A stretch of DNA of 18,404 bases from Flammula alnicola (GCA_015499995.1 JADNRV010000672.1:1-18404), one strand, 5' to 3'; shown: positions 1 through 10,584, counted from the first letter of the stretch. A program made the numbers and translations. The notes: generated by a model from the sequence alone, not told the origin.

Positions 1-387
1 CTAAAAAGGTTATTTGATCGTTGTTTCAGGCATCATGGTCTTTCGAATTTCGAGCATGTACGGAAACTCTCGCAAACTTGTTATTGTCCTTTCCGCTGCC
101 TTCTTCGCCGAAGTAGTGATCACTGCAACGAGTCAAGCGTTGTTAAATCCTCAAACGTCATGCTGGCTGTATGTTTCTTTGTCGATTTTCGCGATGACTT
201 AACGCTTATCCACAAACTTTGATAGCCAACACAGGAGAGACTCTGCAGTGCCTACCACAACCACCTTGGTTGTCTCGCCTGTTTTGGATTCCTATTATCA
301 TCTTTGAAACTCTGATACTCGGCCTCTCGATATACAAGGGGTTGCAATATCACTCAGAAATATGGGGTGCACTTCGAACGATGCCTT
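1..387 (+). pseudogene. DUF6533-like membrane protein copy A, 5' portion (cut by LINE and window edge)
   Basis: The window opens inside an intron ending at a CAG at 27-29. The following exon reads GIMVFRISSMYGNSRK and then a hydrophobic segment, the 'RIYAMYG.SR' signature of the transmembrane region in Agaricomycete DUF6533-family proteins. A second stretch (about 226-385) encodes WIPIIIFETLILGLSIYKG, another typical membrane helix of the family. Between them, 169-225 looks like a 57-nt GT-AG intron with a CTTAAC branch-like site, but joining there leaves the frame one base out, so an indel is likely. The LINE then interrupts the exon after ALRTMP; the reading resumes at 6738. Family proteins are multi-pass membrane proteins of unknown function. 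Copies B and C downstream are paralogs. Assignment is from remembered family motifs, not a search. Confidence 0.7.
375..387. repeat. LINE target-site duplication, left copy
   Basis: CGAACGATGCCTT lies directly at the poly-T (LINE 3' end) and recurs exactly at 6738-6750 on the other side of the element. Removing the element and one copy restores the open frame of copy A (ALRTMPWSSG). Confidence 0.93.
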
Positions 388-743
388 TTTTTTTTTTTTT
401 TTTTTTTTTATTCCGCAAACTCCCCCTTTGTGGCTAAGCCATATGGTAGGGTAAGTACTTACTTGTATGCTACCTGTCTATCTATTTGTCAATCATGTAT
501 CTATAAAGCAACAACAGCTACGGGCAACGCATAGCGTCACCCACAGCGAGCCCCGAAGCCCGCATGAAATAGGTATAGGTGATGTCCTATAATGTAAGGA
601 TAAAATATGAGAGGTTAAGTTATAGATTATAAAGTACGTTAGGGCCTCATAGCCCTATCCTCGTGCCACTGGTGGTTGCGGCCTGTCGTCATTGCCCATC
701 TCAGGTATGGCTCCGAAAACTGCTCGGAAGCGGTCGGTCACCG
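386..743 (-). other. LINE 3' UTR and poly(A) tail
   Basis: About 330 nt follow the inferred ORF2 stop (744-746) before a 24-nt A tract on the minus strand, seen as T386-409. No further coding frame is supported. A perfect 12-bp palindrome, GTAAGTACTTAC, lies at 451-462. The pure A tail fits target-primed reverse transcription of a polyadenylated RNA. Confidence 0.8.
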
Positions 744-3700
744 CTATGAACTTGAATAGGTGGGGAGAAGTCGCGGCTCGGACAATAGCTGCGTTGCGTC
801 AGCACTGTAGCGCCCCCCTGCTGCCATCATCTGTCGTCTCGCATTGTTGTGTGCGGGGCACCGGGTGAGGTAGTGGTGTACGGTCTCCTCGTGTGTCCTG
901 CAGCATGGCATATCGGGGACTCTGCCTTGCCAATTCGATGGAGGTGTTTCGCTAGCGGGACATGTCCAGATCGTAGCTGGAATAAGATGCTGGCCTGTTT
1001 ACGTGTAATGAGGCGGCTAACTTCAGGAATTTCTTCGAGGGGTAAGGTGCTGTCGATTGCCGATATACGTTCATAGCGGGTTGACTTGGTCCATGCCTCG
1101 CGTGCCAGCAGGTTTAGTTTCTTACGGTAGTGTTGTTTGACAGCCGACTTGCTGTGTGGTAGCTTTGTCCGCAGCTGTATTGGCAGGAGCCGTCGATGGC
1201 TCGAGTTGCCTTCTGCTGCTCGCTTTGCTTGCTCATCCGCTGCTTCGTTGCCGACTATGTCGACATGTCCTGGTGTCCACCGTATCGTGAGGTCTAGTGC
1301 TGTGTGCCGTCGCCGTACCATTGCCAGGCATTCATGGAAGATGTCAATGATGTACTGTGATGGGCCTGGTTGATTTTCGTCGTCGCTGTAATCGCGGACT
1401 GGTTGTCCACTCCTATCGTCACCTTGCGCACCCTTCCCGTTTCCTTCGTCAGCAGCTCCAAACCCAAGGAAAGCCCTACTCCTTCCCCTTCATAGACCGT
1501 ATGCACCTCCTCTGTGCCCAAGTGCAATCTCCTCGAGTCCTTGTGTACCCCATCGCGAAATAGAACGGCCGCCGCTCCGATTCCGCCCTCATATCCTGAT
1601 CCGTCTGTGTATATCTGGATGTCCGCCGTGTCTGCCTCCTCCTCTGCCAGCGCCTGCTCCACCGTCTCCGCTATCCTCACCTTGAAATCTGGTATCCACT
1701 TAGGTGATTTGCGAGTCGCTTTTATGATTTCCATCGATTTCGGTTTTATGGAGTACGTGTGCATGAGCTCGTGTAGTGGCGAGGGATGTTTCTTGACATA
1801 TGACTTAGCTGCCTTGCGGACAGGACCATGTAGCGGGTGCGTCGCCGGCAGGGTTGCTAAGCGTAACGCAGCGTCATGCCGGACCTTGTCGACGAGCAGA
1901 TTGAATGGTAGCAGGTTGGCGTGGACATTCAAGATGTCTGTTGGCGTCGACCGCATGCCACCTGTGATCATGATCGCTGCTTTCCGCTGGATGGAGGCCA
2001 ACTTGTTGATTAATGCCCGTCCTGCCTTCGGTTCTCGGTGCGCGCTGTCTGTGCGGCGATAGGGTGTCAGATAGATATCCGCCGCATACAGCATACGTGG
2101 CACTGCTATCCCAAGGTACAGGCGCCTGACATGCTTGAAGCTCATCCCGCCCGATGGCCTTGCGAGCCGCCCGAACTGGATCATCCAGTCCTGGCCTTTC
2201 GCTAGCGCCGCTGCATGCTGGTCCTTCCATTTCAGCTCCTGGTCAATGTGGACTCCCAGAAACTTAACGGTTCCCTTAGGCTTTATCCTATGGCCCTCTA
2301 CCACCATTGTTGGACGCGGCATCGGGATACGCTTTCGCTGGATGAAAGGGTGTGGTACCGTGGTTCGTGTGGCATCTAGCAGCTGGAATTTCTCTATGCC
2401 GAATGAGCAGTTGTGTCGTCGTGCCCATTCGAGGACACCGCCATTGCGGGTCATCATGTTCTTCAGCTTCCTATGCGTCTCCGAGAAGTCCTTGCCCATT
2501 GCCACTAGCGCGACATCATCGACGAACACAAACGCCCACTCGCCGTTTCGTCGGACTGGGATGACCAGGATTCCTGCGTTGTAGAGGATGTAAAGAACGA
2601 GGGATTGAGCGTCACCCTGGTCAAGGCCGTTGTCGATGCTAAAGATTTCAGAGCGGTAGTCGTCAAAGACTAGGCTTGTGCGGCGCCCTTCCAGCCGCCT
2701 TCGTACCCACTCCACGTGTTCTACTGGCACTCCTCGCATCCGCAGGTTGTGCAGCAGTACATCGACCGCTACGCTCGGAAAGGCACCCTTGACGTCCAGA
2801 AACAAAACCGATGCCACCTCCGTCTTCCGCCATGCATCCTTGATGGTCTTGACCACCAAATGTATTGAGTCAGTCGTCGCTCGACCTGGCCGACCACCAA
2901 AATGGTTCTCTGGCAACAGTCCTTCCGCCTCCGCCATCTTCACTGCATCCTCCGTCTTGCACATATTCAGTACTCTCGCCATCCCATCCGATAGGACGAT
3001 CGGCCTCCATGCCCCAGGAATTGTGTAGTCCGACTTGCCTGGTTTGCGTAGGACCGGCGTCTCCGTCAATTTCCAGCTGTTCGGATAAACTTGTAGATGG
3101 TCTGTGGCGCGATAGATGGGTCCTAAGTACGGAACCAGTGCTGGGCGGTTGTGTGTGAATACTGAGTTGGATGGTGTCCCTGTCCGTGTCGCCTTATATG
3201 GTTTCATCCTCTGGATGGCTCTGTGGATTTGGATGTCGGTCACAGGCTCAAAGGCCCATTTTGGCGGCGGGTATACGAAGCCTGTGTTGTCGAACGGGAT
3301 AGCGGGTTTGGGTGGGAAGAATGCCTCGAACAACATCTGGCTCTTGCTGGCGTTGTCCACTGCCTCGCGTATGACTGCTTTCGTCTCTGGGTGTCTGATT
3401 TGCAGAGTCGGCATGCGCGCTCGCCCTCCATCGGATGCGGGTCCTGTGACCAATCGACTGGCTGTCCACATGCTCGTTTCGTCTAGGTTCTCAAGCCAGT
3501 CTGCCCAATGGTCCGCCTTTGCATGCCGGACTTGTTCAGAGTATGTGTTCCGCAACCGGCGGTACTCCTCATGAACGGGGTGTTCCTGGTTGAGCGCCAG
3601 GTGGTGAGACTTACGTGCCAGCCTCTGCGATGCTGCTTTGGCGACAGCCAACTCATGAGACCACCACCGTTTTGCGTATGGGGATGGCTTCGACATTGGA

Positions 3701-4647
3701 ACATGCGCCTCCGTGGCCGTCCGGATCGCCGTCTCTACCCCTTCCACCGCCCTCTCGAATTCCTCCACACTCTCTATCTCCCGCGCCGCTCCTAACTTCC
3801 CCAGTTCCACTTCCAGCACCTCCGCAAACCCTATCCAGTCCGTCCCTCGATAATTCCTCTTCGGCTCAAACGCTGTCGTCGTGGGTGTGATGTCGATGAC
3901 GCTGATAATTGGCATGTGGTCAGTTTTTGTCGGCCTCCGTGTCGGGTCTGTGTCGCAGCTGATGAACGCGCTCAGCAGCCCACTGCTGCAAAAGACGTTG
4001 TCGACGCGCGTCAGGTTCTTCGTGCCGAAGGCTTCCAATGTCGGTATGTCTTTTGGTAAGGCCATTTTCATGTCATGCCGCATAAGCATGTCAATCAATA
4101 CCTGAGCTTTGTTGAGGTTGGCGGTGGTGAAAAGGTGGTGATTCCGCTCCTCGTCCCACAGTGGGTGGTGTCGGTTGAAGTCGCCCATCCAGATGGTGTG
4201 TAGTGGGGCTCGTGGGTGGTCTCTGTGTGCCGGGTCTCTGAGGTATGCTCTGATTACATCCAGGCTGGAGTTGTTATCACAGTTATTGTAAATGTTGATG
4301 AAGCGTATGGTGCCGAAGGTTCCGTGAATCTGCATGCCTGTAACGTCACTAGACGGGAAGCTGATTGGTGTCCACGAGTTTGTCGTTAGTCTGGTGTTGA
4401 CGAGTATGACCGAGCGTGTGGCTTTTGGGTTGTCGAGGTGTCCAGTTGGGTAGATGGGCCTCCAGTACGCATTCGCCCGCGTCCGCCCTAGGAAGTCGAT
4501 TGAAGGTTCTTGTAGCATGATGATGTCGTATTTCTGTGGGTCAACGGTCTGCAGGAGGTCCAACTGACCGTCCAGCGAGCCATTGATGTTCTGTTGCCAA
4601 ATCACCAACTCTCGCTGCGCTATATTCGCGTCAGGCCTCTCAGGCAT
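744..4647 (-). pseudogene. LINE ORF2: APE endonuclease, reverse transcriptase, RNase H, CCHC (two frameshifts)
   Basis: Starts at ATG 4647 and reads 1117 aa to 1294. APE endonuclease, residues about 15-250: WQQNIN, LQEP (E47), GDFN (155-158), DNV (D216) and DH (243-244). Reverse transcriptase, about 525-800: LDVKGAFPS (D618), NGLDQGD and the active-site FVDD (708-711). RNase H begins at IYTDGSGYEGG near residue 985. The frame breaks near 1368-1379, where adding one A to an A4 run lets the RNase H continue into WTPGHVDIVGNEAADEQAK in the frame spanning 827-1321. A second break near 903-910 (one C missing) separates HLHRIGKAESPIC from a C-terminal CX2CX8HX4C motif (HEETVHHYLTRCP). The restored frame would stop at 744-746. 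It nicks target DNA and copies the element's RNA. ORF2 overlaps the ORF1 stop by 8 nt. Confidence 0.92.
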
Positions 4648-6577
4648 CCGTCCGTGTCGTTTCCGACGTTGGGACGGTCTTGCGCTGTTTCGTCAGCACC
4701 GTCCGATTTGTTCCCGTTGGGAATGTCTGATTGCCCCAGCTCTCATCCCCATCCCCTCCAGTTGCGCCCGCACTCCATTGTGGACCCCATTGGTCTGGGA
4801 GCGTGCTCTGCTGACTGCTGGTGGTGCCCCTGCCATTCCCTTCTCCCATCCCTGCTCGTCCCCTCCCTGACGCTCCTCCTCTCCCTCGTGCTGCTGTCCT
4901 TCCGCCTCCCAACTGCATCCTTACTCCTCCGCCTTCACCTGCTGCTCCGCCTGCCAACCGCCCCATGCCTCGTCCATTCTTACCCTGCCGCACCTCTGTC
5001 CATCCGCCTCCAAAACTTCCCCCGGGTGTCTGCCATGTCGAATCTTGCTTGTTCGTGTAAATGTCGTGTGTGGGTGCTACGGGCTCCCACGTCGCCGGGT
5101 CTTCTGTTGGGAAGTACTTATAGCCAGCTTCCGGGATCGTGGCGTGTAGTTTGAGCGTGGCTGCCACGAAATGCGGGCATCTCCTGTCAGCCGCCCCATG
5201 ACCGCGGACTTTGCAGTTCGAACAGAAGAACTGGTCTGGGTCCATGACCGGGCAGGTCGCACTCCGATGTCCTTTACCACAACGTCCACAGGTATCGTCG
5301 GTTGCCTTGCAGGCAAATGCGCGGTGGTTAGCTCCTACGACCTGACACTTGAAGCATCGCTCGGCGTCTGGCAGCAACTTTCGTACGAGGACTTTCTTGC
5401 CTTCGATGTAGGCCTCCTCCTTGATAACGTGGTTGGCGGGCACCTGCGACACAAATCCCATGATGAGATGGGCCGTTGCCTGCGATTGCTTGCGTCGTAG
5501 GACCGGCTTGATGAACTTCGCGAACGCGACCGACCCCCTGGGCAATCCGTTCGCATCCTCGACTTCCTGCAGAGCCCCCTCGGCTTCTGGTTGGAAGCTG
5601 ACCGGGACATATTCCACGATGGTTTGGCATAGGCGCGGTTTCACGACCGACGTTCCTCCCATGGCTGACAGGAACTCCGTCATGACCTCATCCCCTCGCA
5701 GCCATGCTGCTGCCTCCTCCGAGTTCAGGTCGAAAACCACCCCCCCATTTGCTAACTTCTTCGCTCCCATAAACCGCACCTCTGACGGTTTTCCTGTCAA
5801 CTCTTCCTTCATCAATTCCAACGTCACATTCCCTTTCCCCACTAGCTGCCGCTCCGTCATCTCCTTCAACCCATTCGATCCTCCTGGTGCCGCGTCAATC
5901 AATATCTGTCGTTGTACCACTTGCGCCCGTGCTAGCGCAGCCGAGAGACGTGGGTTGTTCGTGCCGTTGGCCAGCATCTCCGCGTATGATGCATTGGTAT
6001 TGGTGTTCTGTACTGCACTCTGAACGGGGGCCGCTGCGGCTGCGGCTCCTTGCAACGCACTGTCCGCTGCTCCTTGCAACTGGTTGGTTATCTCCTGGCA
6101 TTCATCTCTGAAGTCTTCTAACGCTGCCCCCGCTTCCCTCGCTGCTAGTCGAAACTCCTCCGCCGCTCCTTCAATCGCCTCTACCGTAGGCAGCTCCTTG
6201 ATCCCGTCCTCTATCCTTCCCAGCACCGCTCCCACTATCCTCGTCACCATTTCCTCCTCCATGTATTCCTCCGTTAAGAATGCTATCGCTCGAATTCCGT
6301 CGACCGCAGGTTTCGGCACCTGTGGCAGTGCTGCCAGTTGTAGCGCGAGCAAGGCCAGGACCTTTAGTGTCGCTGGCTCGCCCTTGGGCAGATATCCGTT
6401 ACCCTCAAGGTATTTTCTGGCTGTGATCGGGTCTTTGACTGACGTCGTAAGTCCGCTACGTTTGATTAACTCTTCCCTTGACATGTTCTGTACCGTTGCT
6501 GCTGACTTCTGGGATTGGCTCCGCAGTGTGCCGGTTGTCCCGCTCGCACCCGGAGTGGACTCTCTTGAGTTCGCCAT
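4640..6577 (-). CDS. LINE ORF1, Gag-like RNA-binding protein with three zinc knuckles
   Basis: An uninterrupted 645-aa frame. The first 200 residues are Ala/Glu-rich and probably helical (about 75-190), with an Ala tract near 177-183, suggesting an oligomerisation region. Residues about 240-405 form a mixed region as in other LINE Gag-like proteins. Three CCHC knuckles follow: C408-C411-H418-C423, C430-C433-H437-C442 and C452-C455-H460-C467. The C-terminal part (about 520-600) is Gly/Arg-rich (RGRGGASGRGRAGMGEGNGR), a second probable RNA-binding segment. ORF1 proteins of this type bind the element RNA to form the retrotransposition particle. Its TGA overlaps the ORF2 ATG within ATGCCTGA, pointing to termination-reinitiation for ORF2. 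Unlike ORF2 it is intact. Confidence 0.93.
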   Translation of the reverse strand: MANSRESTPGASGTTGTLRSQSQKSAATVQNMSREELIKRSGLTTSVKDPITARKYLEGNGYLPKGEPATLKVLALLALQLAALPQVPKPAVDGIRAIAFLTEEYMEEEMVTRIVGAVLGRIEDGIKELPTVEAIEGAAEEFRLAAREAGAALEDFRDECQEITNQLQGAADSALQGAAAAAAPVQSAVQNTNTNASYAEMLANGTNNPRLSAALARAQVVQRQILIDAAPGGSNGLKEMTERQLVGKGNVTLELMKEELTGKPSEVRFMGAKKLANGGVVFDLNSEEAAAWLRGDEVMTEFLSAMGGTSVVKPRLCQTIVEYVPVSFQPEAEGALQEVEDANGLPRGSVAFAKFIKPVLRRKQSQATAHLIMGFVSQVPANHVIKEEAYIEGKKVLVRKLLPDAERCFKCQVVGANHRAFACKATDDTCGRCGKGHRSATCPVMDPDQFFCSNCKVRGHGAADRRCPHFVAATLKLHATIPEAGYKYFPTEDPATWEPVAPTHDIYTNKQDSTWQTPGGSFGGGWTEVRQGKNGRGMGRLAGGAAGEGGGVRMQLGGGRTAARGRGGASGRGRAGMGEGNGRGTTSSQQSTLPDQWGPQWSAGATGGDGDESWGNQTFPTGTNRTVLTKQRKTVPTSETTRTDA

Positions 6578-6737
6578 AGTATTGTATGGCTGGCTTGTAG
6601 CTGGGAACGACTGCTCTAGTGAGGTTTCCTTGTTTTATCTACTCTCTCGACGCCGACTAACCACCGAGACTAATTTAGCCCAGCTAAAAAGCGTGGGAAT
6701 AAAGGAGGTGGTGGTGGTGCCAGATCAAGGAGCGGTC

Positions 6738-6750
6738 CGAACGATGCCTT
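6738..6750. repeat. LINE target-site duplication, right copy
   Basis: Exact second copy of CGAACGATGCCTT (compare 375-387), marking the 5' end of the element and the resumption of copy A coding sequence. Confidence 0.93.
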
Positions 6751-7183
6751 GGTCCTCTGGAAGCAAGTCTCTCTTTTATGTGCTCTTGAGGGATAGTATT
6801 TTATTTCCATTTATGTGAGCCTACGAATTCCCTGTCAACATCGGGCAATGGCCCTGATTTTTGTAGAGCGCTTGTTATTTGCTTAACGAACGTGGTGGGA
6901 TATAAATACTTTTCCGTAAGTCGCTGTCCCTATCTATTCCTATCTTTCGATTCTAGCCGCTATTAACTTCTGTCAACGTCCAGTTTTCCGCCTCGCGAAT
7001 TAACAACACTATTGCCGAGTTTGGCACCCAAGTGGTGGGAGGCCGGCTCATCCTGAATCTACGAGAAGTATACTATCGGCCTTTCGAGGATGAATTTCCC
7101 CAGGAATGCAGGATGCCATTAATTCCAATAGCATTTCTCCACGGAACAGAGGAGGATACCGGTATGATTGCGGAAGAAAATTA
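6738..7183 (+). pseudogene. DUF6533-like membrane protein copy A, 3' portion
   Basis: Resumes after the LINE with WSSGSKSLFYVLLRDSILFPF; 'LLRDSI' is a family hallmark. A TGA at 6816-6818 interrupts the frame, but the next frame is open from there through a 41-nt GT-AG intron (6916-6956) and on to 7183. It ends with GGRLILNLREVYYRPFEDE, the C-terminal motif shared with copy C (CRLVLNLREIYYRPFGDE). One missing base near 6815 would join the two parts. The TAA at 7181-7183 coincides with the candidate LTR edge, so the native C-terminus may be lost. Together with 1-387 this is one gene, broken by an indel near 200, an indel near 6815 and the LINE. Confidence 0.72.
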
Positions 7184-7257
7184 AGGATCGCCAGAGGGCC
7201 TGGAGACGTAGCTTCGCAGTGAACCTTTATTTTGGTACAGATATAACAAACACAAAG

Positions 7258-7351
7258 TGAAAGACGAAGTAAGTTAACTCAGGAGTCAGACACGTATGTG
7301 GGTGACAGATGATAGATTGCTAGACTACCTGAAAGACGAAGTAAGTTAACT
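7258..7351. repeat. Direct repeat R1, two copies
   Basis: A 22-nt sequence at 7258-7279 recurs identically at 7330-7351 (core AAGACGAAGTAAGTTAACT), 72 nt apart. The first copy overlaps the start of repeat R2 by two bases. Both copies lie inside the candidate LTR. Confidence 0.85.
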
Positions 7352-7439
7352 AAGTAAGGTAGTCAGTAAGATGAAGGTAACGTAGGATATAACAGCAGGC
7401 ATACCTCAGGAGTCAGACACGTATGTGGGTGACAGATGA
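7278..7439. repeat. Direct repeat R2, two copies
   Basis: A 35-nt sequence at 7278-7312 recurs identically at 7405-7439 (core AGTCAGACACGTATGTGGGT), 127 nt apart. Together with R1 the order is R1-R2-R1-R2. This may be an internal LTR duplication. Confidence 0.85.
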
Positions 7440-7697
7440 GATATGCGCTGTGGGGGATTCAACGTATAAGTATGCGGAAACTAATGTAGCGGAAGCGGTA
7501 TGGTAGTCAGCGATACGAGAATGGAGGGCGGGTAGTCCGTAATAGGAAAGAATATATGAATAGGGAAAAGGAACGTGATATAGAAAGGAACAGGCACTGG
7601 ATAGACATATGGCGTATATCTTAACACAAAGGTACGCTAATTTATAGAGAGCAAATTTTCAAGACCTTGTCTTAACCATCCTTGTGTGGTCGCGTAG

Positions 7698-8594
7698 AAT
7701 CGATACCTTGTCGACCTAATTCTTACGTCCGTTACCTTTCCCTCCATTGCGAGGTATAGTCACTGATACTTTTGCAAATCAATATCCAGATACACTGAAG
7801 CAGGTATGCCTTCAGTATCTTCCACAGCATCCCATCTGACCATTGGCACCCGTTAGTCTTAATTATACAGTCAAGCCCTGATACTTTTCAGAACGGCCTC
7901 GTTGTCGCCTCTTCCCAGTGAGTGTTCAGATAAAAATTATCAATGGGGCTACGGCTACTCATCGGATCTTGTAAATTTGTAATTCAGATGTAGGTTCCTT
8001 TTGCAATCCCTCGGATTGATTTCAGAATAAACACATTGACTAATCCAAATGCAGGCCAGATGATGGGAAGTCTTCAAGCCTGGATCGATGATCTCGTTAC
8101 ATGGACCATGTGTACCGAAGGTCTCCTTTTAATTTCTAACGTTGTAGTATGTAGTGAGGTGTGGCAGATATCCTCGGCTAGATTAGATTAGATAGGATCA
8201 GAGGCTGTGCATGTCCATAGATAGATGCTAGCGGACTCACCCACCCTTTGCTTGCCTCTTGCCAACCTCTTGCCATCGCGTGCGACGCTATATCGCACAG
8301 CGCGCTCGACGCGTATCCGAGCCCTCCCCTCCGAGAGTCCAGCTTGACTACCCCACTCCACTCTAATGTCTGTGCTCATAGTTCAACGTTCAACGGTAGG
8401 CATTATGGTCATTCGCATAAACGTGATGTACCGTGGATCGTTCGGTATTAAGGCAGTTCAGGTAGCCCTTTTCGTTGTTGAAGTAGTAAGCATGATCATC
8501 ATGCAAATCATCAGTGCGCTTATTGCCTCGTCGGCGAACATATTTCACAACTGACACATGCCCCGTCTAGGCCTTACGTGCAATATACATCGAT
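7698..8594 (+). pseudogene. DUF6533-like membrane protein copy B, 5' portion
   Basis: Aligns by eye with copy C (11559 onward) over its whole length, including introns. It begins after a TAG acceptor with NRYLVDLILTSV (C has NRYLGDVVLTSV), a typical second segment of the family. Around 8055-8135 it reads GSLQAWIDDLVTWTMCTEG, and around 8385-8550 VGIMVIRINVMYRGSFGIK followed by a hydrophobic helix (VALFVVEVVSMIIMQIISAL). Between these, about 8150-8360 has no counterpart in C. The first exons, including the YDH motif, are absent; the candidate LTR lies there instead. Similarity stops abruptly at about 8594 and continues at about 10648. Broken, therefore probably not translated into a working protein. 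Confidence 0.68.
8150..8360. other. Extra segment within copy B, absent from copy C
   Basis: Copies B and C align up to the TGTGTACCGAAGG region (about 8110-8130) and again from about 8365, but B carries roughly 200 extra bases. The segment contains an AGATTAGATTAGATAGGAT run and a GC-rich stretch (8270-8330). No coding frame, terminal repeat or target duplication is evident. Origin unknown: either an insertion in B or a deletion in C. Confidence 0.5.
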
Positions 8595-8639
8595 ATGGCT
8601 CAAATAATTTCGGACCCAGTACGACACGTCGACAACGAC

Positions 8640-9400
8640 AATTTGACGGAGGTAGTCCATCGGTATTATGTTGTAGTAATACTAATACCCTTTGTTTTAG
8701 AATCCCCCGAAGATAGTGCACAACCCGCGGTATACCCGCTACGCGTCGTTCCCTTGTTGGACCAACCCGAGGCTATGTGGGTACGGGTTTGGGCGAGGTC
8801 TACCCGTGCATTTGCCTAGTGGCGACCTTCAAGCCACCTCATGATCCGTGTGGCTCAGTCGGGAACATGAGAACGGGTATTCCTCGCGTTGAACTTGGTG
8901 CCAGCGCGCGCCCTCATCAATTGTGCAACAATCGGGAGTCTCGGTGACACATGTTCCCTAAAGACACCTAGTACTGTACGATTCGTTCAATTCGGACGGT
9001 CACGTTCACACCCGACTTTCGAAAACCCGCCAATAATTTTTCTCGATTTATCGGGATTTTGGGCTGGATAGCGGTGCCCTTGCACGAGCTTGCACGTCGA
9101 AATTTTTAAAAAGGCACGTGCGGTGCTTATGAAGTACTCGTGCCAAGTAGGAACGCGTCTCAACCGACTACCGTTCCAGTTCTAGCGTTTTCTGCTCGGA
9201 AATGGTGTCCTCACCTTCAACAAAAAATCTTGTGCTTCTGCTCTAGCGGGTGCCATCTAATTACTGAGCCCGTGATGACCTGTTTGACAACGGGCAAACA
9301 GATGTGATATGAAGCTAACAATTATCCGCAGCCCTCCTTCTCGCTTCGCGGGATAGGTCACGCGTCAAGATTTTACTCCCTTGTAACCGGATTTTTGCCG
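8640..9400. other. Non-coding region upstream of the xylanase; possible MITE relic
   Basis: No convincing gene. Between about 8720 and 8815 there are several CGGGT/ACCCG words in both orientations (CAACCCGCGGTATACCCGC, GTGGGTACGGGTTTGGGC, TCTACCCGTGC), a composition reminiscent of hAT-type MITE ends, but I could not define termini. Around 9083-9100 TTGCACG occurs twice. Frames here lack recognisable motifs. Confidence 0.25.
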
Positions 9401-9410
9401 CCAGGGCCTG

Positions 9411-9418
9411 CATAAAAG
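9411..9418 (+). promoter_or_regulatory. TATA-like box of the xylanase gene
   Basis: CATAAAAG lies 56 nt upstream of the ATG at 9474, a normal spacing for a basidiomycete gene with a short leader. Confidence 0.5.
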
Positions 9419-9473
9419 CAACACGATGTCACCCAATAGCCATTAGGTCATTCAAGACTTACACTTGATCATC

Positions 9474-10446
<973 letters not shown>

Positions 10447-10584
10447 GGGTTGGGTCGAATAATTAACCAAGGAAAAGGATGTAATTTACATACCAATACA
10501 ATCAGAGATTCGTAGGACGAGGCGGCTAAGCCAAAGCGCAGCTCGAAGAGAGCAATGCGAGAAAAGGGCTTCTGTCGAGAAGAT
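10447..10584. other. Region 3' of the xylanase gene
   Basis: About 140 bp following the TGA. No gene, clear polyadenylation signal or repeat was recognised. Confidence 0.4.

Larger units (their letters stand above)
388..6737 (-). mobile_element. Full-length non-LTR retrotransposon (LINE, Tad1/I-like)
   Basis: A 6.35 kb element on the minus strand with every expected part: a short 5' leader (6578-6737), ORF1 with three CCHC zinc knuckles, ORF2 with APE-type endonuclease, reverse transcriptase, RNase H and a C-terminal CCHC motif, a 3' UTR (410-743) and a 24-nt poly(A), read as T386-409 on the plus strand (its first bases overlap the duplicated target). The flanking 13-bp duplications are identical, which argues for recent insertion. 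Known LINEs with APE, RT and RNase H in fungi fall mainly in the Tad1 clade; clade placement here is inference. Two single-base frameshifts in ORF2 suggest the copy is inactive or contains sequencing errors. It sits antisense in an exon of copy A. Confidence 0.93.
7181..7626 (-). mobile_element. Candidate solo LTR
   Basis: Read on the minus strand, the segment starts TGTTAAG (7620-7626) and ends near CTTAA (7181-7185), which is close to the inverted termini of an LTR although the terminal CA is not preserved. It holds a TATA-like ATATATTC near 7551-7558 and an AATAAA signal (plus-strand TTTATT, 7226-7231) about 45 nt before the end, the usual U3-R-U5 order. It has no coding capacity and contains two pairs of internal direct repeats. 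It abuts the last coding bases of copy A and lies where the first exons of copy B would be. No clear target duplication was found, so another type of repeat is possible. Confidence 0.45.

Noticed and set aside
169..225. Clean 57-nt intron in copy A
   Set aside because: Donor, branch site and acceptor look good but the exons do not join in frame; noted as an intron with an adjacent indel rather than claimed as functional.
451..462. GTAAGTACTTAC palindrome as a regulatory site
   Set aside because: A single 12-bp palindrome in the LINE 3' UTR with no second copy or known function.
7258..7439. Interleaved direct repeats as a possible CRISPR-like array
   Set aside because: Two repeat types with two copies each, uneven spacing and a eukaryotic setting; better explained as duplication within an LTR.
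8595..8819. 74-aa frame left of the xylanase
   Set aside because: No motif, start context or intron structure; the underlying DNA is rich in inverted ACCCG/CGGGT words more typical of a repeat.
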